From positions 1 through 49,877 of the forward strand of contig VXSG01000038.1 of NCBI GenBank assembly GCA_009838075.1: DNA of 49,877 bases, read 5' to 3'. Position 1 is the first letter of the stretch; each line of letters begins with the position of its first letter. The position numbers and the translations under genes were made by a program. This stretch comes from Boseongicola sp. SB0665_bin_10 (GTDB lineage Bacteria > Pseudomonadota > Alphaproteobacteria > Rhodobacterales > Rhodobacteraceae). The notes under the pieces were generated by a model. That model worked only from the letters and a program-made list of their open reading frames with translations, was not told the origin of the DNA and searched no databases. Below are positions 16,301 to 23,393 of the stretch, piece by piece.

Positions 16301-16829
16301 CGTCTGCGGTCCGGGGCAGGATGGCGCGGAATGCGGGGATACGGCCTGGGACGAAGAGGAGGACGTCCGGCAGGCAATCATCCAGGACACGCTGGACGAC
16401 TTGCAGCGCGAAAGGCCAGGACGGGATCCGAACTACGTGCCGAAGAATCGACGGAAGCGGCAGATGACCATTGCCGACGCATTCCGCCAAGCGCGCAACG
16501 GGATGCACCCGCCGGACAGGCACGAAGGGATGGTCGAGATGCTGAAGGCCGAGAAGAGGAGCCTCGAACGGGCGGAGGCCTTGGGGCATATGGCGGACAA
16601 GGCCCGCCCTGCGGCGCCCGTGACGCTTCTTGACATGTTCGGCAGCATGGCGCGCCAGACGAAGGCGATCCATGACGTGCTGGTCGAGCAGGAGGCGGAA
16701 AACGACCTTGGCGCGCAGATCCTCGGCCGGGCCACCTGCCTTGATCCGTTCACCATTCCGGGCAAGGGGTCCGAGGGTCAGGAATGGGTGCGAAGCCAGT
16801 CCGAGAGCCTGGAGCGTGCCGTGTCCTGA
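13311..16829 (+). CDS. dotL: DotL/TrbC type IVB coupling ATPase carrying an intein
   Basis: The precursor is 1172 aa, the spliced protein 889 aa. The N-terminus has two hydrophobic segments (about residues 45-80), as in VirD4/DotL coupling proteins, then a P-loop GTTGSGK (141-147) that continues with T after the intein. The extein then shows FLFIDGKGT, LNPF, and the Walker B SPFIVVLDEAGYYM, followed by ARSLGFMIIVAGQDM. The C-terminal 200 aa are charged and variable, as in DotL, where adaptor proteins dock. It recruits DNA and protein substrates to the channel. The ATG at 13311 follows GAAGGA seven bases upstream. Confidence 0.85.
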   Translation: MADFSRTNPSLPQAGETVDSTAIRRRVGGPAAGLADLLTHPDTVTVLMLSFAVATFLMPALWTFTGGLSAAYVFWAAGRRYRLPFKAPITWRGKDWGSEAPGRPGVYRDAAAILHFGQDEISREELWIDKDDACRHGFFIGTTGSGKALPLDTLILTPGGWVPNGDLAPGDSVCHPDGGTAQVHSVHPQGRVPAVRLHFEDGRIADCSRDHLWHVRPGPGGLVSDAPTEIPPEGRIMAAGDIGILLGVFPQTDLRVPLACPRTGPDFADDPAEEGRECAASGFSAGTSDSHHMPALLGSPGDRRAFLDGYLAATKARVETEDGVQRISPLGEEEACQLKHVAWSLGGIATTTRRTDGRFALDMTFQADDASEPAGGAGEAGGEGGEAGLAGPGLRVVSVEALDEDREMSCIRVDRADGLYVMENFVTTHNTELLLGVVSQTLTWSSGFLFIDGKGTTEFYARTWTLCKRFGREDDLRVLNFTDPGDDPDAPAGGPSTQSNTLNPFAKGSPDQLMNIIVSLMGDAGAGNDMWKSRAMSLVTALMMGLCELRDRGEILLNVQTIRDFLFLGKGPDKALVPKTVKGPADIPEKAWEEMRSRAGLIELYLRALNGEMSESTRLALKGFFNTLPGFSVENALAGEPQEAKCKEQYGFLSMQLTKPLGSLADGYGHIFRTPLGEIDIDDVVLNRRILVVLLPALQKAPEEMQNCGKIVVALVKTMMGNSSGFELQGTRQEIVDAKPTRSASPFIVVLDEAGYYMVKGIDVMMAQARSLGFMIIVAGQDMAAMQSISQQIAETAAANASILAVGKTVDGARTVQFVQQIVGKTTVSVSSGYSAKTGLMGNTKWMDRMDVSFQEAERIKLQELQALTEGQFYFLFNGRLVRAATFYIGDEFARSFSVNKFLKVRGPLDRVPGLDQSVEIDFLDGYVKVAERIWGDGGNARDDRNDREDGIDREFPAAPDDRLAKISGIALAALARAGRDSGSAIRMNAWISGILAVCGPGQDGAECGDTAWDEEEDVRQAIIQDTLDDLQRERPGRDPNYVPKNRRKRQMTIADAFRQARNGMHPPDRHEGMVEMLKAEKRSLERAEALGHMADKARPAAPVTLLDMFGSMARQTKAIHDVLVEQEAENDLGAQILGRATCLDPFTIPGKGSEGQEWVRSQSESLERAVS
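13752..14600 (+). other. Class 3 intein in the DotL Walker A motif
   Basis: A 283-residue intein inserted between Lys and Thr of GTTGSGK/T. It starts with Ala (ALPLDTLILTPGGW), not Cys or Ser, and ends THN before Thr+1. Block B has DHLW (His64, Trp66), block F has SCIRV (Cys263) and block G has Thr281-His282-Asn283. Trp, Cys and Thr at these places are the WCT signature of class 3 inteins, in which the block F Cys makes the first attack because residue 1 cannot. The centre contains a weak LAGLIDADG-like segment (FLDGYLAATKA), probably a dead homing endonuclease. Confidence 0.88.
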
Positions 16830-16911
16830 CGATCGCGGTGTGGTGTGTCATCGAGGACGGAACTCGGCAGTTCCGATTGACGGGCGAGGCCGTCGAATGC
16901 AAGGTCGATGC

Positions 16912-17514
16912 ATGAACGAGGACGTGACAAGCATGATGCCCGCCGTCACGAGGCACCTGGAACGTCTCTCCGAGTCGATTGGAAAGCTGCCGTGTCGGGT
17001 CCATGCCTACGTGGCGGGCGGCGCGGCGGTGAACCATCATGTCGGAGGCCGGATTTCGAACGACGTGGACATCAAGTGGTCGCACAGGATCGCGATTCCG
17101 CCAGACCTGCAGGTGTTCACGATCGAGGGAGAAAGTCCGGAGACGCGCAACTTGATTGCCATGGACGGCGGCTTCACGGATGTCTTGGGCTCCTTTCCCC
17201 CCGGCTGGGAAGACAGGGCAGAGCACGTCGCCACGGCCGGAGACATCGTCATCCATGTCATCGACCCAGTCGACCTGGCGGCATCCAAGGTCGCGCGTTT
17301 CCAGGACCGCGACAGGGACGACATCCGTCGGCTCGCGCAGGCGGGCCTCGTCGATCCCGACTTGTTCGAGGCGAGGGTCCGGGAAGCCTTGGACTTCTAT
17401 GTCGGCGACACGACGTTCGTGCAATGGAATGCCCGGGACGCGGAGGAAATCGTTCGCGATGCCGCGCCCGGTCTATCGAACCGCGAGGACACTCTCGATG
17501 ATCCGTCGCCCTGA
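16912..17514 (+). CDS. Nucleotidyltransferase-like protein (DUF6036-type)
   Basis: A 200 aa protein whose N-terminal region reads VAGGAAVNHHVGGRISNDVDIKW, the GG and DxD pattern of minimal nucleotidyltransferases such as DUF6036 and AbiEii-like proteins. DPVDLAASKVARFQDRDRDDIRRL further on is typical of DUF6036, where a DxxDxxxL helix follows the fold. Relatives occur in abortive-infection and toxin-antitoxin settings. The ATG at 16912 is chosen for its position after AAGG; the frame runs further upstream through dotL without support. It follows dotL in the same direction. Confidence 0.6.
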   Translation: MNEDVTSMMPAVTRHLERLSESIGKLPCRVHAYVAGGAAVNHHVGGRISNDVDIKWSHRIAIPPDLQVFTIEGESPETRNLIAMDGGFTDVLGSFPPGWEDRAEHVATAGDIVIHVIDPVDLAASKVARFQDRDRDDIRRLAQAGLVDPDLFEARVREALDFYVGDTTFVQWNARDAEEIVRDAAPGLSNREDTLDDPSP

Positions 17515-17899
17515 TCCGTCCGCGAAGTCAGACCTGCGTCTCGCTTGCATGGAAGACGATTCCCGTGATCGGGAGGACCGAATGCTGCGCTTCCTTGCCG
17601 ACGTCATTGCGCGCGGTCGCGTTCTTTCGGGCGAAGAGTCGATCGAGGAAGTGCGACAGGTCGGGTACATGGCGGAACTCGCATGCGGCAGGGCCGCCGA
17701 TCCTGACCGGGCTCTTCGCGCTCTCGTGGCGGAGTGTCGCGCGAGGACGTCCGGGGTTCCGGTCCTTTCCCGCCGTTGGAGCAATCCAGTCCAGGAAGGA
17801 TGGGGCGCGCCGTGGCACATGGATCCGCGAAAGATCGCCGTCGAGCTTCCGCTTCATGTCATGGTTCGTCAGCCCTTGCTGCGGCCTGGAGCGTCGTGA
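17498..17899 (+). CDS. Hypothetical protein coupled to the nucleotidyltransferase-like gene
   Basis: A 133 aa basic protein overlapping the preceding gene by 17 bases. Residues 18-62 are helical and charged (EDDSRDREDRMLRFLADVIARG); the C-terminus contains SRRWSNPVQEGWG. No family is recognised. The tight overlap with a nucleotidyltransferase-like gene suggests a two-gene unit. Confidence 0.45.
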   Translation: MIRRPDPSAKSDLRLACMEDDSRDREDRMLRFLADVIARGRVLSGEESIEEVRQVGYMAELACGRAADPDRALRALVAECRARTSGVPVLSRRWSNPVQEGWGAPWHMDPRKIAVELPLHVMVRQPLLRPGAS

Positions 17900-18096
17900 G
17901 ACAGGGTTGAGCTTCGCTGCCCTTGCTTGTCCCCGGCCCCTGTGGCGGGTCCGCGAGGCGCGCGGCTCCGTGACCAGGAACCACTGCACTGTCAATAGGC
18001 GTCCAATTTTGCACGATCCCCGCAATCCCGAAGACGAGCCCAACAGCACACGCAATTGGGATCAGCGCGCTGAACGCTCTCTTGAGTAAAACTTCC

Positions 18097-18340
18097 CTAC
18101 GCCATTGATTCTGCCCCAATTGTCCCGTCCGGCCCTTCGCCCATCCTGACCAGCTGGTAGCCGAGCTGCTTGGCGCGCCGCCCGAGGTTCGAGACGGTGC
18201 GGTCCACGCGGCGCTGCTCGTAGGCCTCGATCCCGCGCTCCACGTATTCCTCCCCTCGGGTGACCAGCGTGTAGATCAGGCAGGCGAGCTCGCGCGCGGT
18301 TGCCGTGATCGCCACCGGCGCATCCTTCCGGGCGAGGCGC
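18097..18340 (-). pseudogene. IS110-family transposase C-terminal remnant
   Basis: About 75 residues read KDAPVAITATARELACLIY, then TRGEEYVERGIEAYE and RRAKQLGYQLV. This matches the end of IS110-type transposases (TARxLAxxxY, then YxE and an Arg-rich helix). The N-terminal catalytic part is absent and there is no sensible start, so only the tail of an old insertion remains. IS110 elements often leave such stumps. Confidence 0.55.
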
Positions 18341-18464
18341 CCACGATGCTACCAAGGGGATGACGACGGCCAGGGCGCTCCAGCCAAGCGTCCCGTTGAG
18401 CGCGGGTCCTCCCGTTGCTCCCGTGACCCCGTGCGCGAACCGCCGGACGGTCGTTTGTCAATCA

Positions 18465-18791
18465 TCATCGATCGCGAAGCATGCCCGCGAAGACGGCTGC
18501 AAGGACCGTCCAGTATGGCACCCAAAACGCAAGCGCGGTCCACATAACGAGCAAGTCTTCGTCGTGGGTGTTCCACCAAATGCCCGCACAAACAAGAACC
18601 AGGAAGGCGGCCATGAAAATCCAGTAGACGACAACGAAAATCTTCCAGGCACGCCCCCATTCCGCCTTCGCTTCGGCAATGTGTGACGCAACGCCCTTCC
18701 GCCAGTAGGGGGCCATGGAAAAACATATTGCGATCATTAAAAGCGTCAAGCCGAGGCTGAAGACGAAGGCCGCGAACTCCAGGTTGGTCAA
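18465..18791 (-). CDS. Three-span membrane protein
   Basis: A 108 aa hydrophobic protein with segments near residues 6-28, 46-68 and 82-102 (FAAFVFSLGLTLLMIAICF, IFVVVYWIFMAAFLVLVCAGIW, LAFWVPYWTVLAAVFAGML). A TTG at 18791 starts it within a TTGA junction that overlaps the stop of the nucleotidyltransferase-like gene, with AAGGGACAGG upstream; a longer start at 18854 is less likely. It is the third gene of a minus-strand unit. Function is unknown. Confidence 0.5.
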   Translation of the reverse strand: MTNLEFAAFVFSLGLTLLMIAICFSMAPYWRKGVASHIAEAKAEWGRAWKIFVVVYWIFMAAFLVLVCAGIWWNTHDEDLLVMWTALAFWVPYWTVLAAVFAGMLRDR

Positions 18792-19081
18792 GGGCCTGTC
18801 CCTTCTCTCATGCCAAGCTCCTTTCTGTGTGTGCGAACCCTCGCATCGATGCAACCCCGGACGTCGATGTCCACGAATACGTCCAGCCCGTCATTTTCCA
18901 GCAGTTGGATGTCCTGTCGGCAGATGTCTTCGATCACATCTTCGGTGTCCTGAAAGACGTCCAGATCGTCAGACAAACGTTCAGTGTTCTCGTTGAGGAC
19001 CGCACCGCCAGCGAAATAGCCTTTCTCCGACCTGTTTGCCGCCATGATCCGGGCGGCACGTGACTGCAGTTCAGTCAGCAT
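18788..19081 (-). CDS. Short AbiEii-like nucleotidyltransferase N-terminal domain
   Basis: A 97 aa protein carrying the start of the AbiEii/AbiGii toxin family: YFAGGAVLNENTERLSDDLDVF, where the GG and D-x-D pair form the nucleotidyltransferase site. Family members are about 250-300 aa, so this is either a truncated copy or a stand-alone minimal version. It overlaps its neighbours on both sides (ATG inside the previous stop region, TTGA with the next gene), which argues that the short form is translated. Confidence 0.5.
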   Translation of the reverse strand: MLTELQSRAARIMAANRSEKGYFAGGAVLNENTERLSDDLDVFQDTEDVIEDICRQDIQLLENDGLDVFVDIDVRGCIDARVRTHRKELGMREGTGP

Positions 19082-19293
19082 GGTCGATCCATCTCTTCGC
19101 CCGCAGAGACGAGCCTTCTCCCCAGGACATATCCCTCGTAGTCGGTTCGCTCCATCACGGCTCTGCCAATGACCTTCAGCCTGTCACGGAGTGGAAGATC
19201 CCTGACAGTTCGCTCGCAGATGTTTTCGAAGATTTTCAGGTGATACTTCTCTTCCGCACGGGCGAGAAGCGCGATGACGTCTTCATGTGCCAT
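19075..19293 (-). CDS. Small hypothetical protein upstream of the AbiEii-like gene
   Basis: A 72 aa charged, helical protein (HEDVIALLARAEEKYHLKIFENIC). The ATG at 19293 has GGAGG seven bases upstream, better than the longer start at 19344. It overlaps the AbiEii-like gene by seven bases. In toxin-antitoxin pairs of the AbiEii kind a small protein often precedes the nucleotidyltransferase, but no antitoxin family is recognised. Confidence 0.45.
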   Translation of the reverse strand: MAHEDVIALLARAEEKYHLKIFENICERTVRDLPLRDRLKVIGRAVMERTDYEGYVLGRRLVSAGEEMDRPC

Positions 19294-19414
19294 GCGTGAT
19301 CCTCCGATGCGAATTCTGTCCCCCACATGGGCAGCGTTCACCATAGATCAAGCCTAGCAGGGCGGCAAGGAACGCGAACGGCCGGAGGCATGGGCGGGGC
19401 GCAAGAACGCGCCC

Positions 19415-19987
19415 CTACCACTCGTCCTGCCACTCCCAATCCCAGTCGTACCATTCGTCGAAGAGGCCGACGCTACGCTCCTTGCGCGTCATGATGATCC
19501 AGGCCACGGCAATGCAGGCCGAGGAAGTCAGGACCAGGAACAGGAGCGACATCAGCGGCGCCGTGAACGGTTCCCAGTCCACGGCGAAGAGCGTCAGGAG
19601 CACGAACGGAACCGTGAAGATCGACAGGACCAGGAAATACCTCAATGCGAACCAGACAACGAAGTTGAACACTTTCCACAGAAGGAAGACGACAGGCAAC
19701 AGGCAGAACATGTACCGGGGCAGGGGAAACGGATCGAGGAGGGCGAGAAGGAGCAAGGCGAGACACGCGCCAACCACGGTCGGCGTGAGAAGCAGGAGAC
19801 CGCTTCCAGCCTCCAGGTGCCGACCCTCGTACCTCAGGAATTGCTCGATGCTGTCATACCTGATCAGCGCGTCGACCCACGCCGCGACCTCGACCAGGCA
19901 AACCACGATGGCCATGCACGCGATGACCTGGAGAATGCCCCTCGACTGGTCCACGGCCCATCGAAAGATGCAGAATATGACGGTCAT
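19415..19987 (-). CDS. Multi-span membrane protein
   Basis: A 190 aa integral membrane protein with about four to five hydrophobic segments (ILQVIACMAIVVCLVEVAAW, GLLLLTPTVVGACLALLLLALL, MFCLLPVVFLLWKVFNFVVWF, SIFTVPFVLLTLFAV, SLLFLVLTSSACIAVAWIIM) and an acidic, Trp-rich tail (FDEWYDWDWEWQDEW). The ATG at 19987 has GGGGGAAG upstream; the longer frame to 20395 is an artefact overlapping the divergent gene. No family is recognised. It faces away from the dotA block. Confidence 0.6.
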   Translation of the reverse strand: MTVIFCIFRWAVDQSRGILQVIACMAIVVCLVEVAAWVDALIRYDSIEQFLRYEGRHLEAGSGLLLLTPTVVGACLALLLLALLDPFPLPRYMFCLLPVVFLLWKVFNFVVWFALRYFLVLSIFTVPFVLLTLFAVDWEPFTAPLMSLLFLVLTSSACIAVAWIIMTRKERSVGLFDEWYDWDWEWQDEW

Positions 19988-20046
19988 GTTTCTTCCCCCG
20001 TGTTGCAATCGTGCGCGATGCAACTTTTGCATGATTGCAGGAAATA

Positions 20047-20074
20047 GAATTTCATATTTTTCAACGAATGTCAA
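20047..20074 (-). promoter_or_regulatory. Candidate promoter in AT-rich divergent region
   Basis: The stretch 20030-20075 is clearly AT-richer than its surroundings. On the minus strand TTGACA (20069-20074) is followed 16-19 bases later by ATTCTATTT-like -10 sequence, pointing to the membrane protein gene starting at 19987. A diffuse dyad based on TTGCA/TGCAA lies just downstream. Confidence 0.35.
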
Positions 20075-20176
20075 GATGCCCTGAGGATGGCCGAATCCGC
20101 TCCCTTGTTGGAGAGCCTGCCGGCAAGTAGAATCGGCGCTGAGTGACATGGCTGCGAAATGGCGGGAGTGATCCGC

Positions 20177-20467
20177 ATGAAGGACGGGGCAGGTCGAGAC
20201 GCGGACGCGCTCCCGCAGGATCCGGGCGCCGCAGTTCGCGACCTGGTCCGTGCACCGCTGAAGTCGCGGATGCAGAGGCTGGATGCCCTGTCCCGGTCCG
20301 CGCATCTGGACCAGCTGTTCGCTGTGGCAGAGGCGAACCCGGATCCGCGTGTCACGGCCGTCGTCGCCACGACCGCCGGCAGTCTTGTCAGGCAACGGAT
20401 GCTCGCCGACATTCTCTCCGTAGAGCGACGCGACCGGATCAGGCAGATCGTGGAACGGTGCGCATGA
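20177..20467 (+). CDS. Small protein preceding dotA
   Basis: A 96 aa helical protein. Its Arg- and Ala-rich C-terminal half includes LFAVAEANPDPRVTAVVATTAGSL. GGGAG lies eight bases before the ATG at 20177. The TGA overlaps the dotA ATG, so expression is coupled. No family is recognised; the position suggests a role in the same machine. Confidence 0.45.
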   Translation: MKDGAGRDADALPQDPGAAVRDLVRAPLKSRMQRLDALSRSAHLDQLFAVAEANPDPRVTAVVATTAGSLVRQRMLADILSVERRDRIRQIVERCA

Positions 20468-22902
20468 TCTCTCGGCGCGGCCCCATCAACGTGGCCTTGG
20501 TGATCCTTGCCGCGTGCCTGGTGGCCCACCCGGCCCTGGCCCAGGCACCGACAGTCCCGCCGGGTCCGCAGTCCAACACCGGCTTCCTGTCCGGCGTCGA
20601 TGCCTTCAGCCTGTTCAACGACATCGGCGATGCCTATTCCTCGCTTCTGCTGAACCAGGTCTTCGGCAACCTGTTTCCTTCTCCGGACGGCGTGGACAGG
20701 GGCACGGTGCTGCCGGGCGTCGTCGGTTTCTTCAACCTCGTCATCCTGGTCGTTGGCGGCGGCATGTTCTTCTGGAACGTTACGGTCGGGACGCTGCAGT
20801 CCGCCCATGAGGGCCAGGTTCTGGGCGCGCGCTGGTCGTCTCTCTGGGCGCCGATCCGCCTGATCTTTGCCGTTGGGCTGCTCGTGCCGGTCAATGACGG
20901 CTACAACCTTGGCCAGTCCGGCGTGGCCTGGGTCGTGCAGGGTGGCACGCGCCTTGCGTCCATGGTCTGGGGCGAGGCGGCAAGAATCGTTCTCGTCGAC
21001 GACGTTCCGGTCGTCGAGCCCTCGGTATCCTTCCCGCACGAAGTGACACGCCAGCTCTGGGACCAGGCTGTCTGCGCCACGATCGAGGATGCCAAGCACC
21101 GTACGGCAAGCCACGGGACCAGGAGTGTCGCCTGGAGCCCGTACGAGCAATCGGGGGATCCCGTGATCGTCCAAGGCATCACCACAGGGATCGATCTCCA
21201 CGGGATGAAGGGTTGGACGACCCGCAGCCATGTCCGCGAAACGGGATCCACGAGGAAGCGCAAGATGGACATCTGCGGCACGCGCTCAACGCCGGAGACG
21301 CCCGAGTACCTCCTGAACATCCATAACCGGAACGTCCATGGAGCCGACGCCACTCCGCAGACGATGGCATTCGCGGAGAGGATCAACACGGAGTTTCATG
21401 CACATCACGGCTTCCTGCTGGAAACGCTTTTCAGGGAGTTGAAGGCCGTGACGGACGGCCTGCATGACCGGATCAGGGACGGCGACCTTGGCGATACGAC
21501 CGTCGCCCTTGCAAGAACCGGAATCGCGGACGCCCACAGCACCGCATCAACCTACTTCAAGACCGACATCGTCGATCATGTCCGCGCGGAAGCCACCCAA
21601 CCTGGTTCGGGAGTCTCCACCGCGCGCGAACTGCTCCTGACGCGGATCACCGGCGGCAACGCCTGCGGCACCGTGATCAACGGGCAGGTGACCGGCATGG
21701 ACGAGACCTGCCGGGGCGAAGGCTGGATGATGGCCGGAGCCTGGTATGTTCTGCTCGCGCGGCTGAACAACGAGGCGATCAGCCTGTCCGAGGCCGTGGG
21801 TTCCTCGACCCCGCCGGAAAACGACATCGATGTCTCGCGCAAGAACGAAGAGTGGCGGTCCAGGCTTCGTTCAACGTCCAGGAGCGACGAAGGCCAGCCG
21901 TCCCATAAACATCAGGCCGAGATCGAGACCGGCCGATACAACCTGGTGTATGACGAGGCGGTCCTGGGACTCGCGGCACAGGGATTCGAAGTGCCCAACG
22001 ATCTCCTGACCCGGATCAACCAGGAGTCGCGCGGCGCGGATGACAGTTTCTTCTCGAAGCTCGTCGAAGGGGTGATGGTCGAGTGGGCGGACACGGTGCT
22101 GCAGATCATGGATCCGGCCAACAGGCACGACCCGATGATCGGCATCATGTGGTGGGGCCAGACCCTGATGGGCGCGGCGGCCGCATTGATGGGCTTCACG
22201 CTTGCCGTGGGTACGCAGGTCTTCGGAACCGGTCCTGGTGCAGGTCCGGCGATCTTCATGTTGCCGATCTTCTCGCTTCTTGTCGCCGCCGGCGCCGGCA
22301 TGGCCTTCATCCTGCCGCTGCTGCCGTTCTTTTACTGGATCCTGGCCCTCATGGGGTATTTCCTGCTCATCTGCGAGGCGATCATTGCCGTCTCGCTCTG
22401 GGCACTGTCGCATCTGCGCATGGATGGCGAGGGGATCTCCGGGGAGGCAGGACGCCAGGGCTGGATCATCATCCTGGCCCTCTTCATGACACCGGTCCTG
22501 ATGGTCATCGGGTTCCTGCTCGGCATGATCCTGTTCCGCGTCATGGCGAACCTGATCGACATAGGCATGCTGCCCGTCGTGTCCGCGATCATCGGCGCCA
22601 ACCCGATCATATTCATCTTCGGCATGATCGCCTACTCGATCGTCATGGTGACCGCCTATGTCCTGCTCCTCGAGCGGTCCTTCTCGCTGATTTCCGAGTT
22701 TCCCTCCCGCGTGCTCAGGTGGATGGGCGGCTCCGCCGAGATCGCGGGAGGCGAGGGTCGCGTCCAGGCCGCCGCCGCCGCGGGCGTGGCCGGTCTCAAC
22801 ATGGCGGGCAACAGGATCGAGGGTGGCGTGAAGTCGTTGATTGAGCGTCGGGCCGGGAATCGCGGCCAGGGCGGATCGGTGAGCAGGAGTGACAGGACAT
22901 GA
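20464..22902 (+). CDS. dotA: DotA/TraY-like type IVB secretion membrane protein
   Basis: A 812 aa polytopic protein. Residues 1-29 form a signal-like helix ending ALAQA; one hydrophobic segment lies near residues 88-110, then a large periplasmic region (about 180-540) with scattered Cys, then at least four closely packed hydrophobic segments in the last third (GQTLMGAAAALMGFTLAV, FMLPIFSLLVAAGAGMAFILPLLPFFYWILALMGYFLLI, IIILALFMTPVLMVIGFLLGMILF, PIIFIFGMIAYSIVMVTAYVLL). This plan and the LPFFYW motif match DotA/TraY. It is part of the inner-membrane transfer complex. It overlaps both neighbours by four bases. Confidence 0.82.
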   Translation: MISRRGPINVALVILAACLVAHPALAQAPTVPPGPQSNTGFLSGVDAFSLFNDIGDAYSSLLLNQVFGNLFPSPDGVDRGTVLPGVVGFFNLVILVVGGGMFFWNVTVGTLQSAHEGQVLGARWSSLWAPIRLIFAVGLLVPVNDGYNLGQSGVAWVVQGGTRLASMVWGEAARIVLVDDVPVVEPSVSFPHEVTRQLWDQAVCATIEDAKHRTASHGTRSVAWSPYEQSGDPVIVQGITTGIDLHGMKGWTTRSHVRETGSTRKRKMDICGTRSTPETPEYLLNIHNRNVHGADATPQTMAFAERINTEFHAHHGFLLETLFRELKAVTDGLHDRIRDGDLGDTTVALARTGIADAHSTASTYFKTDIVDHVRAEATQPGSGVSTARELLLTRITGGNACGTVINGQVTGMDETCRGEGWMMAGAWYVLLARLNNEAISLSEAVGSSTPPENDIDVSRKNEEWRSRLRSTSRSDEGQPSHKHQAEIETGRYNLVYDEAVLGLAAQGFEVPNDLLTRINQESRGADDSFFSKLVEGVMVEWADTVLQIMDPANRHDPMIGIMWWGQTLMGAAAALMGFTLAVGTQVFGTGPGAGPAIFMLPIFSLLVAAGAGMAFILPLLPFFYWILALMGYFLLICEAIIAVSLWALSHLRMDGEGISGEAGRQGWIIILALFMTPVLMVIGFLLGMILFRVMANLIDIGMLPVVSAIIGANPIIFIFGMIAYSIVMVTAYVLLLERSFSLISEFPSRVLRWMGGSAEIAGGEGRVQAAAAAGVAGLNMAGNRIEGGVKSLIERRAGNRGQGGSVSRSDRT

Positions 22903-23393
22903 CACAGTCTTCCGATGCGTCGCCGACAGGCTGGTCGGAGCATGCCCGCTGGATGACGGAAGTCGCCACCCTTTCCGACGTGTCCTTCGCGCTCGACGGG
23001 CCGGTCGTGCCGGCCATCCAGGCCATGACCGACAGCGCGCTCGTGGGAGATCTCGTTGACATGGGCCGCATGAGCCTGTCGCTCTCGGTCCAGGGCGTCC
23101 TCGGCCCGGAAGACATGGACGGCTTGCCGGGACATCCGCCGGACCCTGTCCTTGACGCTCTCCTGTTCGATTACGCCATCGAGGTCGCGCCTCGGAGGGA
23201 GGGGACACCTGATGTCGTTGACATGCACGAGCTTTGCCTGCGCGTGCAGGACATGCGCGCTGCGTTCGGCATGGCGCCCTCCGCACCGGCGCTCGCCTGT
23301 GCCGTCACGGTGGAGGCCTCCAGACGCCTGTCGGCGACCGACCCTGTCGAACGGGCCGACTCCACCCGACTCGATGAACCGGAGCGGACTTGA
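22899..23393 (+). CDS. Hypothetical protein between DotA and DotM
   Basis: A 164 aa acidic, soluble protein without membrane segments. It begins in an ATGA overlap with dotA and ends in a TGATG junction with the DotM gene. In IncI plasmids the traY-excA-trbA order puts an exclusion gene here; by position this could be an exclusion or adaptor protein, but sequence does not confirm it. Confidence 0.45.
   Translation: MTQSSDASPTGWSEHARWMTEVATLSDVSFALDGPVVPAIQAMTDSALVGDLVDMGRMSLSLSVQGVLGPEDMDGLPGHPPDPVLDALLFDYAIEVAPRREGTPDVVDMHELCLRVQDMRAAFGMAPSAPALACAVTVEASRRLSATDPVERADSTRLDEPERT

Noticed and set aside
17990-18025. Sequence resembling the GGCGTCCAATTTTGCAC repeats at ends of some IS21-type elements
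   Set aside because: Only one partial match from memory, no second copy or transposase, so no element is claimed.
17859-18119. 86-codon minus-strand frame with a hydrophobic start
   Set aside because: Starts at TTG without a ribosome site and overlaps IS debris; coding is not convincing.
19415-20395. Long N-terminal extension of the membrane protein frame
   Set aside because: The upstream 136 residues are Cys/Arg-rich and overlap the divergent gene; the ATG at 19987 with a strong ribosome site is used.
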